Of a stretch of DNA of 64,000 nucleotides, positions 9,161 through 17,585 are shown piece after piece. A program made the translations under genes and the position numbers. Where the stretch lies: the NCBI RefSeq assembly GCF_900289145.1, contig NZ_OKQO01000007.1, positions 1-64,000 of the forward strand, written 5' to 3'. Positions within the stretch are counted from its first letter, which is position 1; the number at the start of each line of letters is the position of its first letter. The notes beneath the pieces were generated by a model. That model had not been told where the DNA came from and did not search any database. It saw only the letters and a list, made by a program, of their open reading frames with translations. This stretch comes from Neobittarella massiliensis (ex Bilen et al. 2018). GTDB lineage: Bacteria > Bacillota > Clostridia > Oscillospirales > Ruminococcaceae.

Positions 9161-10159
9161 GTGGAAAAGAGAAAGCTCATTTTAGACGTGGATACCGGAT
9201 CTGACGATTCGGTCGCCATTATCTGCGCTCTGCTGCGGCCCGAGTTCGAGGTGCTGGGTCTCACTACCGTCAACGGCAACCGCTGTGTCGACTACACCAC
9301 CGAGAACACGCTGCGCATCTCCGAGCTGATGGGGGGCACTACGCCGGTATACCGCGGCTGTGCCAACACCTACATCTCCATCATGCTGGGACGCCGGCCC
9401 GGCTATCCCCGGCGCGACGGCTCCGGCCCGGCCAACAACGCCGGTGTCCACGGCGACTTTATCGACCAGTGCCCGCCGGCCACCATCAAAGAGCAGGAGA
9501 TAGACGCTGTCTCCTGGCTGGTCAAAACGCTGATGGAGGCCGAAGACGACTCGATCACGCTGGTGCCCCTGGGGCCGCTAACCAACATCGCCCACGCGGT
9601 GGCCATCCAGCCCAAGATCGTAAACAAGGTACACGAGATCATGTACATGGGCGGCGGCTACAAGATCGGCAACAAGAGCGCCGTGGGCGAGATGAACGTC
9701 TGGCTCGATCCCGACGCCGCCCAAGTGGTGCTGTCGGCCGGTTTTAAAAAGATCACCTTCGTCCCGCTCGACGCCACTCACAAAGCCTATCTGCTGGCCG
9801 ATGATGCCGCCCGCATCCGCGCCATCGGCACTCCGGCTTCCGACGTGTGCGCCAGCTTGATCGAGCAGCGCATCAAGGGCTACTCCACCTGGCAAAAAAT
9901 GGTGGATACCGACGAGCTGGCCACCCCCCTGCACGACCCGCTGTGCGTCATGGCCCTGCTCGACCCCACCGTGCTGCAGGACGTAGTCCACGCCCACTGC
10001 GAGATCGACTGCGGTGGCGGGGCGGCCTACGGGCAGACTATTTTTGACATCTTTAACGGCCGGCTCGACGCGCTGCCCCCCAACTGCTATGTGGCCTTGA
10101 GCGCCGACCGCGAAAAATATGTCGACCTGCTCGTCGAGACCCTGCAGCGCAGCAAGTAG
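9161..10159 (+). CDS. Nucleoside hydrolase (inosine/uridine-preferring family)
   Basis: Cleaves the N-glycosidic bond of ribonucleosides to base and ribose. The calcium/ribose-binding Asp cluster is present at the N-terminus (DVDTGSDDSVAI, residues 7-18), followed by GLTTVNGN and the mid-domain LVPLGPLTNIA; the late substrate Asp is in ATPLHDPLCV. 332 residues, normal for the family. It starts with GTG after AGAGGAGG. Substrate preference cannot be read. It is the first of several genes here that act on ribosyl groups (ADP-ribosylglycohydrolases and a PfkB kinase lie 6-12 kb on), but it is not in their operons. Confidence 0.9.
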   Translation: MEKRKLILDVDTGSDDSVAIICALLRPEFEVLGLTTVNGNRCVDYTTENTLRISELMGGTTPVYRGCANTYISIMLGRRPGYPRRDGSGPANNAGVHGDFIDQCPPATIKEQEIDAVSWLVKTLMEAEDDSITLVPLGPLTNIAHAVAIQPKIVNKVHEIMYMGGGYKIGNKSAVGEMNVWLDPDAAQVVLSAGFKKITFVPLDATHKAYLLADDAARIRAIGTPASDVCASLIEQRIKGYSTWQKMVDTDELATPLHDPLCVMALLDPTVLQDVVHAHCEIDCGGGAAYGQTIFDIFNGRLDALPPNCYVALSADREKYVDLLVETLQRSK

Positions 10160-10297
10160 AGAGGCTGCCGCTATACAACCTCTGCTTTTATGCGGGCAGG
10201 CGCTCGCTGCCACCGCTCTATCTTCAAATCAGCAAAGCCCGTGTTCTCGCCCGCACCGCAATAAAAAATTGCCTCCTATTTATTTTTATTCCATATA

Positions 10298-10349
10298 ACA
10301 GGCCAGAGGCCCGGCACGTGCGATCGCGTGTACCGGGCCTCTGGCCTGT
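10298..10349. terminator. 17-bp perfect inverted repeat (probable bidirectional terminator)
   Basis: Arms 10298-10314 and 10333-10349 are perfectly complementary and lie between convergent genes (nucleoside hydrolase and the GGDEF gene). T-richness is weak on both sides, so termination would depend on stem strength. Confidence 0.6.
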
Positions 10350-10438
10350 ACCTCTATGTATCTGCTCATAGCTCTCTATTTTCATGTCGAGTCAGTATTG
10401 GGCTGAGAGCTGGGGAGCCAGGGCTGGAGTCCGGTCTC

Positions 10439-12094
10439 TCAAAACAGATTGTCCTCCACCACCACGACCCGGTTCTTCCCCCGCTCCTTGGCGGCGTACA
10501 GCGCCCGATCGGCATTTTTGTAATACTGTTCATAAGTCAGTGGCCCACAGCCGATAAACACACCGATACTGGCGCGCACCGGAACACCACAGCGGTTCTC
10601 TCGGCTCAGGTCGTTCAGCAGGCGCCTGCTGACACGGTCCACCACCCGGTAGGGGCGCTGCAGATCGCCGATAAAGGCGGCAAACTCGTCGCCTCCCAAC
10701 CGGTACACGATATCGCCGCTGCGAAACGCCCGCTGTAGCGCGCACACAAATTCCTGCAGCACCGCATCTCCGGTGTGGTGTCCACAGCTGTCGTTGATGC
10801 CCTTAAAGTCGTCCAGATCGATGATAAACAGGGCATTGTAGCGCCCGTTGCCGCCTGGGTGCTGTTTCAACTGCTGCTTTACCAACCGGCGCCCGGTAGC
10901 CACATTGTACACGCCGGTCAGCGGATCCTGTGCCGCGGCGCGCTCCAGCTGCTCCCGCCGCAGCACCTCCTGGTGTATATTTTTAAAAGAGCCCATCACC
11001 TGCCAGCTACCGGAATTCCGGTCCCGGTAGCGCCAAAAAGTAACATTGTACCAGCCAAATGTCTCATCCGGTGCCAGCCGGGCCAAAATATCACACCCGG
11101 CACTCTCCCCACCGGCCTCCAGGTGACCGATCACCTGCCGCAGCGCCTCGGCCCCTGCCTGCTGGATCATGCCCCGCTCCAGTAGGCCCCAAGGCATATC
11201 GGGCACTGTAGGCAGGGGCCGGCACCATTGGGCAGCGCCTTCACTCATGAACAGCGTCCGCCGGGCCAAGTCGTATTGGAACACTGCATCGGTGGTGTTT
11301 TTGAGCAGCAGCGCCTGCCGCTGCCAGCTCTCTTTCAGCTGCCCCTCCTGCTCCACCTCGCGGGTCACATCCTGCAGCACGCAGCCACAGCGCTCCCCGT
11401 CCAGCGGGTAGGTCCATATCTCCAGGTAGCGGTGCAAAAGCTGGCTGTAGCGCACACTGTGCTGGGGCCGCTTCGTCGTGTTGGCCCGGTGGCACATCCG
11501 CAGCCAGAGCAGATCGGCCTCCGGCAGTACCTCCAACAGCGGCCGATGTTCCAGCTGCCGGGTCTCCTTTTGTCCCAGCAGCTGACACAGGGCTAGGTTC
11601 ACCCGGCAAAACAGCAGGTCTGCCGGGTGCCCCTCCCGGTCAAAAAGCACCTTCACTACCCCGGCAGGCAGGGGCATCGCGCCAAAGTGGTGGCACAGCC
11701 ACTCATCTTCTAGCCGGCTGTCGGCCTCGGGGGCGCGGCAGCGCGCCGTCAGCCACACATGTCCCTCGGCGCACCGCCGCCACTGCACTGTGCCGCCGCA
11801 CTGCGCCGTACCGCGCAAAAAGTGCAGTTCTGCCCCACCGCCAGTGGCCGGGTCTTCCCGATCTCGTATCTGTGTCCACACCGCACGCCACCGCGGCCGG
11901 TCTACAGGGCTCACCCGGCTCTCGGCCCTCTGCAGCGCCTGTTCCAGCGGCAGCTGCACACAGGGTTTCTGCCGCTCGTCGAGCTCCTGCCACACCTGTA
12001 CGGTCTGTCGTGGCAGGTCTATCTCCCACACTGCGTCTGCCGTCTGGCACAGTACATCCAGCAGCGCCCGGTCCCCCGCTCCCGTCATATCCAT
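10439..12094 (-). CDS. Diguanylate cyclase (GGDEF) with unassigned N-terminal sensor region
   Basis: Makes cyclic di-GMP from GTP. The C-terminal ~165 residues are a complete GGDEF domain: DPLTGVYN start, FIIDLDDFKGIND metal site, GHHTGDAVL, and an intact YRLGGDEFAAF active site. RSGD five residues before GGDEF is the RxxD inhibitory site, so product inhibition is likely. The first ~370 residues have no transmembrane segment and look like one or two PAS-like modules (for example the segment ending WRYRDRNSGSWQVMGSFKNIHQEV, typical of a PAS/PAC linker). Ligand unknown. Start chosen after AGGAG at the ATG 12094; a second ATG lies two codons in. Confidence 0.88.
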   Translation of the reverse strand: MDMTGAGDRALLDVLCQTADAVWEIDLPRQTVQVWQELDERQKPCVQLPLEQALQRAESRVSPVDRPRWRAVWTQIRDREDPATGGGAELHFLRGTAQCGGTVQWRRCAEGHVWLTARCRAPEADSRLEDEWLCHHFGAMPLPAGVVKVLFDREGHPADLLFCRVNLALCQLLGQKETRQLEHRPLLEVLPEADLLWLRMCHRANTTKRPQHSVRYSQLLHRYLEIWTYPLDGERCGCVLQDVTREVEQEGQLKESWQRQALLLKNTTDAVFQYDLARRTLFMSEGAAQWCRPLPTVPDMPWGLLERGMIQQAGAEALRQVIGHLEAGGESAGCDILARLAPDETFGWYNVTFWRYRDRNSGSWQVMGSFKNIHQEVLRREQLERAAAQDPLTGVYNVATGRRLVKQQLKQHPGGNGRYNALFIIDLDDFKGINDSCGHHTGDAVLQEFVCALQRAFRSGDIVYRLGGDEFAAFIGDLQRPYRVVDRVSRRLLNDLSRENRCGVPVRASIGVFIGCGPLTYEQYYKNADRALYAAKERGKNRVVVVEDNLF

Positions 12095-12267
12095 CTGTCT
12101 CCTGCTCCTCTGCGCAGTGCGCGCACACCGCTGGCGTGCGGCAAAAGCCGTGTCACGCCCGCTGTCCGCCAGGCACCAAAAGTCGATACCGTCTAGTCTA
12201 GCACGGCCCTATACCGTAACCCGTCGAATTATAAGGCCTTACCGCCCACTGCCTGCCCCCCAACAAT

Positions 12268-12295
12268 AAAAAAAGAGCCGCCCTGCGGCTGCTCT
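12268..12295 (-). terminator. Terminator after the XRE/S24 regulator
   Basis: Reverse strand AGAGC-AGCCGC, short loop, GCGGCT-CTTTTTTT. Clear stem with one bulge and a long T run. Confidence 0.82.
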
Positions 12296-12369
12296 CACAT
12301 TCTGTGTATCGAGGCACATACTATCGTCGGTCCGCACGCCTGTCGCGGTGGTAATGCCCGACCCCACGT

Positions 12370-13209
12370 TCACCGCACCAGCTGATCAGCCGGCACCACC
12401 GGTCCCAGTACCCGCCCCAGATGGCGCAGCTTATCCTGTGGCAGTATGCACACGTTCTGTGCGTGCCGGTTTACGGTGGCCAGCCGCAACCCGTGCCGGT
12501 CTCTGTGCAACCGGCGAATATAGCCCCGGCCGTTCAAATTGAATACCCCCACCTCTCCCGATGAGACCTGCCCGGCCTGTACGGCCAACAGATAGCCGTC
12601 GTACCACACCGGTTCCATAGCGCTGCCGTACATGCGAACCACAAAATCCGCCTGCCGGGCAATATCGCTGGCCTCTACCTGGATGTGCCGGATCTTGAGC
12701 TGGTCCAGCTGCAGTCCTGTCTGGTGCCTGTCGTCTTGCGCAGCTACCGTCACATAATAGGGCAGCGTCACCACGCCTCGATCCAGTTCTTCCCCCACCT
12801 GCAAAAACAGCTCAGCCATGCGGCAGAGGATCTGCCGCTGGTGCGCTGTGGCCGCTCGAAACTGCTGCAGCAGCGCGTATTCCTGGTGGCTGATGCTGAT
12901 CAGCTGCTCCTCCGCCGCAAACAGCCCAATATCGTACTGGAGCCCATCGGCGCGGTAGGTGTCTGAAAAATAGCGGATCGGCACATCAAAGGTGCGGGCC
13001 AGCTTTTCGATGGTGGAGAGGGTCGGGTCTTTGGTGTCGCCCCGCAGCAGTTTGTTGATCGTCCCCACCGGCACACCGGAGTAGTCGGCGATCTTCTGTA
13101 CTGTCAGCCCTTCTCTGTGTTTCAAAAATTGCAGTTTTTGCGATATATCCAGCGGCGCTGTGTGGTCAAAATCATCCGCACACGGGCAATTTTCTTTTAT
13201 TTTTTGCAT
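12370..13209 (-). CDS. XRE-family regulator with C-terminal S24 (LexA/CI-like) domain
   Basis: Residues about 20-75 form an XRE helix-turn-helix (LTVQKIADYSGVPVGTINKLLRG, then TIEKLARTFDVPIRYF). The C-terminal half matches the S24 peptidase/repressor fold: MYGSAMEP holds the likely serine, and GYLLAVQ, then NLNGRGYIRRLHR follow where the catalytic Lys region lies; a Lys is not obvious there, so self-cleavage is doubtful. ATG 13209 after GGGGAGG gives 279 residues. It is divergent from a small gene at 13297 and their promoters overlap, so it probably controls that gene and itself. Stand-alone CI-like regulator; no phage genes are near. Confidence 0.82.
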   Translation of the reverse strand: MQKIKENCPCADDFDHTAPLDISQKLQFLKHREGLTVQKIADYSGVPVGTINKLLRGDTKDPTLSTIEKLARTFDVPIRYFSDTYRADGLQYDIGLFAAEEQLISISHQEYALLQQFRAATAHQRQILCRMAELFLQVGEELDRGVVTLPYYVTVAAQDDRHQTGLQLDQLKIRHIQVEASDIARQADFVVRMYGSAMEPVWYDGYLLAVQAGQVSSGEVGVFNLNGRGYIRRLHRDRHGLRLATVNRHAQNVCILPQDKLRHLGRVLGPVVPADQLVR

Positions 13210-13225
13210 AAATCCTCCCCACATA

Positions 13226-13253
13226 TTGACAGGTATTTCCAGGCTGCTAAAAT
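13226..13253 (+). promoter_or_regulatory. Promoter of the DUF6514-like gene
   Basis: TTGACA (13226-13231), 16-base spacer, TAAAAT (13248-13253). It lies in the 87-base divergent gap next to the regulator start at 13209. Confidence 0.65.
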
Positions 13254-13296
13254 GTCCATATTAGATAAACAGCCAGCCAAAAAGGAGATACGAAAA

Positions 13297-13512
13297 ATGA
13301 TCTGTAGTCAAAAAAGTTATGAGATGGTCACCCGTCCGGGAAACGTTGTATACGGTATCCGCTGTACCACCGGGCAGGAGTCACCGCTGTTTTTTGCCGA
13401 CCCCACCAGCGCCGAGCGGGTAGTGGAGCTGTTTAATCGCTGCCAGCTCTCCCCCAACCAGTTTTTAGACGCACTGCGCGACGCCGTGTACGAAAATTTC
13501 TGCGGCCGGTAA
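13297..13512 (+). CDS. Small protein, DUF6514-like
   Basis: 71 residues, start ATG 13297 after AAAGGAG. The pattern VVYGIRCTTGQ, a short strand (PLFFADPTSAERVVELFNRC) and a C-terminal LSPNQFLDALRDAVYENF fits my memory of the clostridial DUF6514 family, which has no known function. It has its own promoter and a strong terminator and is divergent from the XRE/S24 regulator, which suggests a regulator-target pair. The family assignment is from pattern recall only. Confidence 0.65.
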   Translation: MICSQKSYEMVTRPGNVVYGIRCTTGQESPLFFADPTSAERVVELFNRCQLSPNQFLDALRDAVYENFCGR

Positions 13513-13553
13513 CTGTGCGATCTCACCAGTCTCAGTATACCAAAAATATCTTT

Positions 13554-13590
13554 GCCCGAACGGTTGTGTACCGTACTGCGGGCTTTTTTT
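13554..13590 (+). terminator. Terminator after the DUF6514-like gene
   Basis: GCCCG/CGGGC outer stem with ACGGT/ACCGT inner stem, followed by seven Ts. Confidence 0.85.
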
Positions 13591-13684
13591 ATGCCGATCT
13601 TTGTGCACCGCCAACAAGTCGCCGGCAACACAACGCACAATTTGTCTCATAAATATATACAATATCCGCTATTTTTTATATTTT

Positions 13685-13731
13685 GCGATCTGATAATGTC
13701 TCCTGCTATCTGCAGATCAGATCGCCTTTTT
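13685..13731 (+). terminator. Second forward-strand terminator without an obvious gene
   Basis: GCGATCTGAT (13685-13694) pairs perfectly with ATCAGATCGC (13716-13725), followed by CTTTTT. It lies about 95 bases after the previous terminator with no reading frame between, so it either backs up that terminator or ends a short RNA. From here to the next gene at 13877 I see only a small 9-bp periodicity near 13822-13855 and no gene. Confidence 0.65.
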
Positions 13732-13876
13732 GTCCATGTAGAGTCCTCCCGCTAAGAGCCATTTTCTTCTGGGTCCCCAACCGCGTTTTTACACCGCAGC
13801 GCGGCGCAGAGTCGGGTGGGCCGGACGAGCCAGATGAACCGGATGAGTCGGGCCGTTTGATAAGCGTCACCGCCAC

Positions 13877-15058
13877 TCATTCCCGCCAGCCAAATAGCCG
13901 CAGGGCCATACCGGTCTGCGGGCCGGGGTGATTGTCCTCGGTACTGCCGGTAAAACCCGTCTCGGGGTCGATGCCGCAGCTGGTCAGCTGTTGTCGCAGA
14001 GCCGCCATCACCCGCTCTCCGTCCGGCCGCATGGGCAAGTTGAGGTCGTCGATCAGCAAAAAGGGAACTGCCGGCAAGCTGGCCGCCAGCTGTTTGAGCA
14101 ACTCTACCGCCCGCTGCTCCGGCGCACAGATCCACTCGTCCCGGGGCCGTCGTCCCACCGCATAGCTCATCGCACCAGCAGTCCGTATCCGCTGGCCGGT
14201 GCAAAAGTGCAAGCTGCAGTCCGCTGTCAGCCGCAGCGGAGCCCAGCGCGCCGGCGGGGCCAGCGCCTCCTGTCGGCGCGTGCCGGTCAGCCGGCCAATT
14301 GGGCAGATAAAATACGGGATACCCAGTGCCCGTACCTGCGGCAGGTCCTCTGGCGCCACGGTAAACACTGCGCAGGCACAGGCGCCGCAGCTGATCTGGG
14401 CCTGCTCTTTGATCGGGTATGTCTCTGACTCACAGAAATCGAGGCCGCTGGTATCGGCCAGCGTATTTGCCTCGTAGCGAAAGCCCTTCGAGCCGCAGGG
14501 GAGTATCTCGTGCACGGCGGCACAGTCCCGCAGCGCTTTTACCGCAGTGCAGGTCAGCTGCCCTATGTGGCTGCGCTTATCCATGGGGCGGCCCACGGTA
14601 CACACCAGATCGCCCGGCTGCGAGCAGGCAACCTGCAGCCCCGCCGGCGGGGCTTGTCCCACGACTACCACCCCGGTGGCGGTGCACAGCGGCGCACCGT
14701 ATGTGCCGTAACCCGGGCGCACGATCTCCCCGCCGACCCCCACCGAGCGCACCTCATCCAGCACCCCGGCCAACACCCGCTCGGTGTGGGGCGAAGGCGC
14801 ATAGCAAAAATCGGCATATACCGCCACCGGCACCGCACCGCTGGCGATCACCTCCATCAGCGCCACCTTTACTAAAAACACGCCGGCCCGCCGCGCATCG
14901 GTGGCAAAATCGTCCTCCGGCAGCGCTCCTACTGCCCCGGTCGAGTCGCAGGCGAACGCCAATAGCTGCCCTGCCGCGCGGCAGAGCGTCAGATCTCTAA
15001 ATCGGTATAGGTCCGGTTTTTTCTGGTCCTCCACAAACATCACCGAGTGGCTGCACAT
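13877..15058 (-). CDS. AIR synthase-related (PurM-fold) protein
   Basis: 393 residues from ATG 15058, which follows GGAGATGG; the longer upstream frame lacks a ribosome site. It shows the PurM/selenophosphate-synthetase-like N-domain: a strand-loop AFACDSTGAVGALPEDDF (Asp-rich nucleotide-metal site), VKVALMEVIASGAVPVAVYADF, and GVVVVG closing the sheet. The C-terminal end GFTGSTEDNHPGPQTGMAL looks like a nucleotide loop. These features recall ATP-dependent kinases/synthetases of this superfamily, and weakly the alpha-ribazole kinase CblS; I cannot settle which. Rich in Cys (a CGACACAVF cluster). It is divergent from the ADP-ribosylglycohydrolase pair. Confidence 0.7.
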   Translation of the reverse strand: MCSHSVMFVEDQKKPDLYRFRDLTLCRAAGQLLAFACDSTGAVGALPEDDFATDARRAGVFLVKVALMEVIASGAVPVAVYADFCYAPSPHTERVLAGVLDEVRSVGVGGEIVRPGYGTYGAPLCTATGVVVVGQAPPAGLQVACSQPGDLVCTVGRPMDKRSHIGQLTCTAVKALRDCAAVHEILPCGSKGFRYEANTLADTSGLDFCESETYPIKEQAQISCGACACAVFTVAPEDLPQVRALGIPYFICPIGRLTGTRRQEALAPPARWAPLRLTADCSLHFCTGQRIRTAGAMSYAVGRRPRDEWICAPEQRAVELLKQLAASLPAVPFLLIDDLNLPMRPDGERVMAALRQQLTSCGIDPETGFTGSTEDNHPGPQTGMALRLFGWRE

Positions 15059-15213
15059 AGAGCCATCTCCTCTCTGGCGCCCCGCCAGGGGGCGCCCGCC
15101 AAGCGGGCCTGCCAACTTGTGCCGCGGGGCCTGCCACTGCCGCGTTTCACACCAAAACGACCGGTCTCTGTTGTCGCAAAAGGCGAAATTGATCCGCATA
15201 GACCGCTTTTATA

Positions 15214-15242
15214 TTGTGGGTCCTCTGCGAAAATGATAGAAT
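15214..15242 (+). promoter_or_regulatory. Promoter of the ADP-ribosylglycohydrolase pair
   Basis: TTGTGG (15214-15219), 17-base spacer, TAGAAT (15237-15242), about 28 bases before the gene start. Confidence 0.5.
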
Positions 15243-15269
15243 ATATTTATAAAATTTTCAAGATGGGAG

Positions 15270-16337
15270 ATGGATTTTTTGACGAGAAAAGACAAAATCT
15301 TGGGTGCTCTGCTGGGCGCGGCCATCGGCGACGCGATGGGTGCCGTCACCGAGACCAAGACGACCCAAGCCATCGTACAGCGTCACGGCGGTTTCGTGAC
15401 CAGTCTGGTCGACCCGGTGTGCGACTGTTTTGCCCACAACAACCGCCGGGGCATGGTGACCGATGACTTCAGCCTGGTCTATCTGATTGGTCTGGCCTAT
15501 ATCAAAGAGCAGGGCCGGGTCGATCAAAAAACTTTTGAGCAGGTGCTCATCGACTGGTCGATGCTCGACCAGTATTTCCTCGACCACTCCGGCCCCAACA
15601 CCAAAGTCGAGATCCTGCGCCTAAAAGGCGAGATTCCGGTAGACAAATACGCCCACTTAAAGACCCGCAACCACCTTATCACCAACGGCACAGCCATGAA
15701 GGCGGCACCTATGGGCTTTATGAACCCCGGCGACTACGATCGTGCCATCACCGAGACCATCGCCATGTGTATGCCCACCCACCCCACCGATGTGGCCATC
15801 TCGGCGGCGGCCGCTGTCTCCTGTGCCGTATCTGAGGCCATGACCGAAAGCACCAGTAAAGACAAGATCATACAGGCGGCCCTCTACGGGGTCAAAGAGT
15901 CCTGCCGGCGGGTGCGGGATACCGCCTACCAGGTCTCCGGCGCCAAGATGGACCGCCGCATCGAAATGGCCGTTGAGCTGGGCTTGCGCTACTGTCACGA
16001 CACCGAGCGCCTGCTGTGGGAGCTAGCCTCGCTGGTGGGTACTTCACTGGTCTGTACCGAGTCGGTTGCCGCTCTATTCGGGCTGTTTATCGCCGCCAAG
16101 AACGCCTTCGATATGGTGGTACTGGGGGTAAATGCCGGCGGCGACACCGACTCGATGGCCTCTATCGGCGGGGCCATCTACGGCGCCTACGAAGGGCCCG
16201 GCTCCTTCTCCGACGCCGACCGACAGCTCATCGAACATATGAATTTCAGCGACCGCGACCTCACCCGTCACTTCGACATCCTGGGCATGGCCGATCAGCT
16301 GGACGCGATCATCGATAAAAGGAGGATACCGGCATGA
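15270..16337 (+). CDS. ADP-ribosylglycohydrolase family protein (paralogue 1)
   Basis: DraG/ARH-type metal-dependent hydrolase, 355 residues. Motifs in order: LGAAIGDAMGAVTE (N-terminal), MVTDDFSLVYLIG (Thr-Asp-Asp binuclear metal ligands), NGTAMKAAPMGFMNPGD, HPTDVAISAAAAVSCAVSEA, and the C-terminal NAGGDTDSMASIGGAI (second Asp-Thr-Asp ligand set). All catalytic metal ligands are present. Substrates of this family include ADP-ribosylated proteins and ADP-ribosyl or ribosyl small molecules; this one's is unknown. ATG 15270 lies very close to GGGAG; a TTG at 15279 has better spacing and may be the true start. Its stop overlaps the next start (ATGA). Confidence 0.9.
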   Translation: MDFLTRKDKILGALLGAAIGDAMGAVTETKTTQAIVQRHGGFVTSLVDPVCDCFAHNNRRGMVTDDFSLVYLIGLAYIKEQGRVDQKTFEQVLIDWSMLDQYFLDHSGPNTKVEILRLKGEIPVDKYAHLKTRNHLITNGTAMKAAPMGFMNPGDYDRAITETIAMCMPTHPTDVAISAAAAVSCAVSEAMTESTSKDKIIQAALYGVKESCRRVRDTAYQVSGAKMDRRIEMAVELGLRYCHDTERLLWELASLVGTSLVCTESVAALFGLFIAAKNAFDMVVLGVNAGGDTDSMASIGGAIYGAYEGPGSFSDADRQLIEHMNFSDRDLTRHFDILGMADQLDAIIDKRRIPA

Positions 16338-17350
16338 TAGAACGCAAACTGTACGGCTGTATCGCCGGTGCCGCGGTGGGAGAAGCCATGGGCGCCGCCA
16401 CCGCCACCTGGACCACCGACATGATCCGCGCCGCCCACGGCGGCTACCTCACCACCCTGCAAAAGCCGCCGGTCTCCACCAAGTGTAAGGGCCGCTTTGT
16501 CGCCGGGCAGCCCGGTGACGCCTTTACCTTCTCCTGGCAGCTGTTGGGCCGCTTTGTGGCCGACGGCGAGATACACGGCGAACACGCCGCAGCCGAGGAG
16601 CTGCTCACCTGGGGGGCCGATCCCGACCATTTAGACAGCGCTGGCTATGTGACCCGCGAGTCGTACTGCGCGCTGGCCGGCATCGATACCGGCTACCGCT
16701 ACCCGTTTCTCACTTTCGACCACCACAAGATCTCAAACGAGGCGGCGGCCCGCACCGCAGCTGTGGCGGTATTTTACCCCGGCGACTGCGAGACAGCCTG
16801 CCAGAAAGCGATCATGGTGTATAAAAACATCTACAACAACATGGTCTCGCTCTCTGGTGCTGGCGCTATGGCCGCTGCTATCAGCGAGGCGCTGCGCGAA
16901 AGCGCCACCTGTCACTCGGTGCTGGCTGCTGCCGTACACGGCGCCCGTCGCGGCTACGATATCGCCGACAGCTACCGCGCTCAGCCCGCCGCCTGTCCCC
17001 TGGTCAGCCGCCGCATCGAACTGGCCATCGAGATCGGGCTCAAATATCAAAATGACTTCGATCGCGCCATAGCCGAGATCGAGGCCTGTGTGGGCAACAG
17101 CTCTGCTGCCAATGAGTCGGTCCCCGCCGTATTTGGTTGCCTGGCCGCCACCGGTGGCAGCGCCGCAGCGCTGACAATGGCCGTCAATCTGGGCAACGAT
17201 ACCGATATGATGGGCGCTATGGCAGGGGCTCTGGTCGGGGCGCTCGACCCCGAAGCGCTCTCACCGGCAGATATTCAGCTCGTCAGTGCGGTCGGCAGCT
17301 ACGATTTTGCCACCATGGCCGCCAACATCGCCCACCAGATACAGGGCTAA
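16334..17350 (+). CDS. ADP-ribosylglycohydrolase-like protein (paralogue 2, altered active site)
   Basis: 338 residues, coupled to paralogue 1 by an ATGA overlap. The fold signatures are kept (AGAAVGEAMGAATATW, then SGAGAMAAAISEALRESAT, SAAALTMAVNLGNDTDMMGAMAGALVGAL), but the expected Thr-Asp-Asp motif after the first ~55 residues is replaced by GQPGDAFTFSW, and Gly-Asp in the first motif by Gly-Glu. Only the C-terminal Asp-Thr-Asp remains. By family knowledge the lost residues bind the catalytic metals, so this may be a non-catalytic partner or have a changed reaction. It is intact and of normal length, so not a pseudogene. Confidence 0.85.
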   Translation: MIERKLYGCIAGAAVGEAMGAATATWTTDMIRAAHGGYLTTLQKPPVSTKCKGRFVAGQPGDAFTFSWQLLGRFVADGEIHGEHAAAEELLTWGADPDHLDSAGYVTRESYCALAGIDTGYRYPFLTFDHHKISNEAAARTAAVAVFYPGDCETACQKAIMVYKNIYNNMVSLSGAGAMAAAISEALRESATCHSVLAAAVHGARRGYDIADSYRAQPAACPLVSRRIELAIEIGLKYQNDFDRAIAEIEACVGNSSAANESVPAVFGCLAATGGSAAALTMAVNLGNDTDMMGAMAGALVGALDPEALSPADIQLVSAVGSYDFATMAANIAHQIQG

Positions 17351-17370
17351 AATCACCTTACAGCTACCAA

Positions 17371-17404
17371 AAGAGGACCGGACGAATCGTCCGGTCCTCT
17401 TTTA
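17371..17404 (+). terminator. Terminator after the ADP-ribosylglycohydrolase pair
   Basis: Perfect 13-bp stem (17371-17383 with 17389-17401) with a short T tail. The 180 bases from here to the trmO stop hold no gene. Confidence 0.85.
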
Positions 17405-17585
17405 TGATAGTCAGCGCAAGATCGCAGATCCGGGGCAGAGCGCACAACAGACGATCATCTGCTGCCCGCCTTTTTTAAAAACGATCCGCGCGGGGCAAAG
17501 CCCCATGCAAAAAAGCTGTGCCAACCTCGCCGACCGCAGAATGATTCTCCTCTATTGTCGCTAAAACGCCCCGTCTGGCCCGGCA

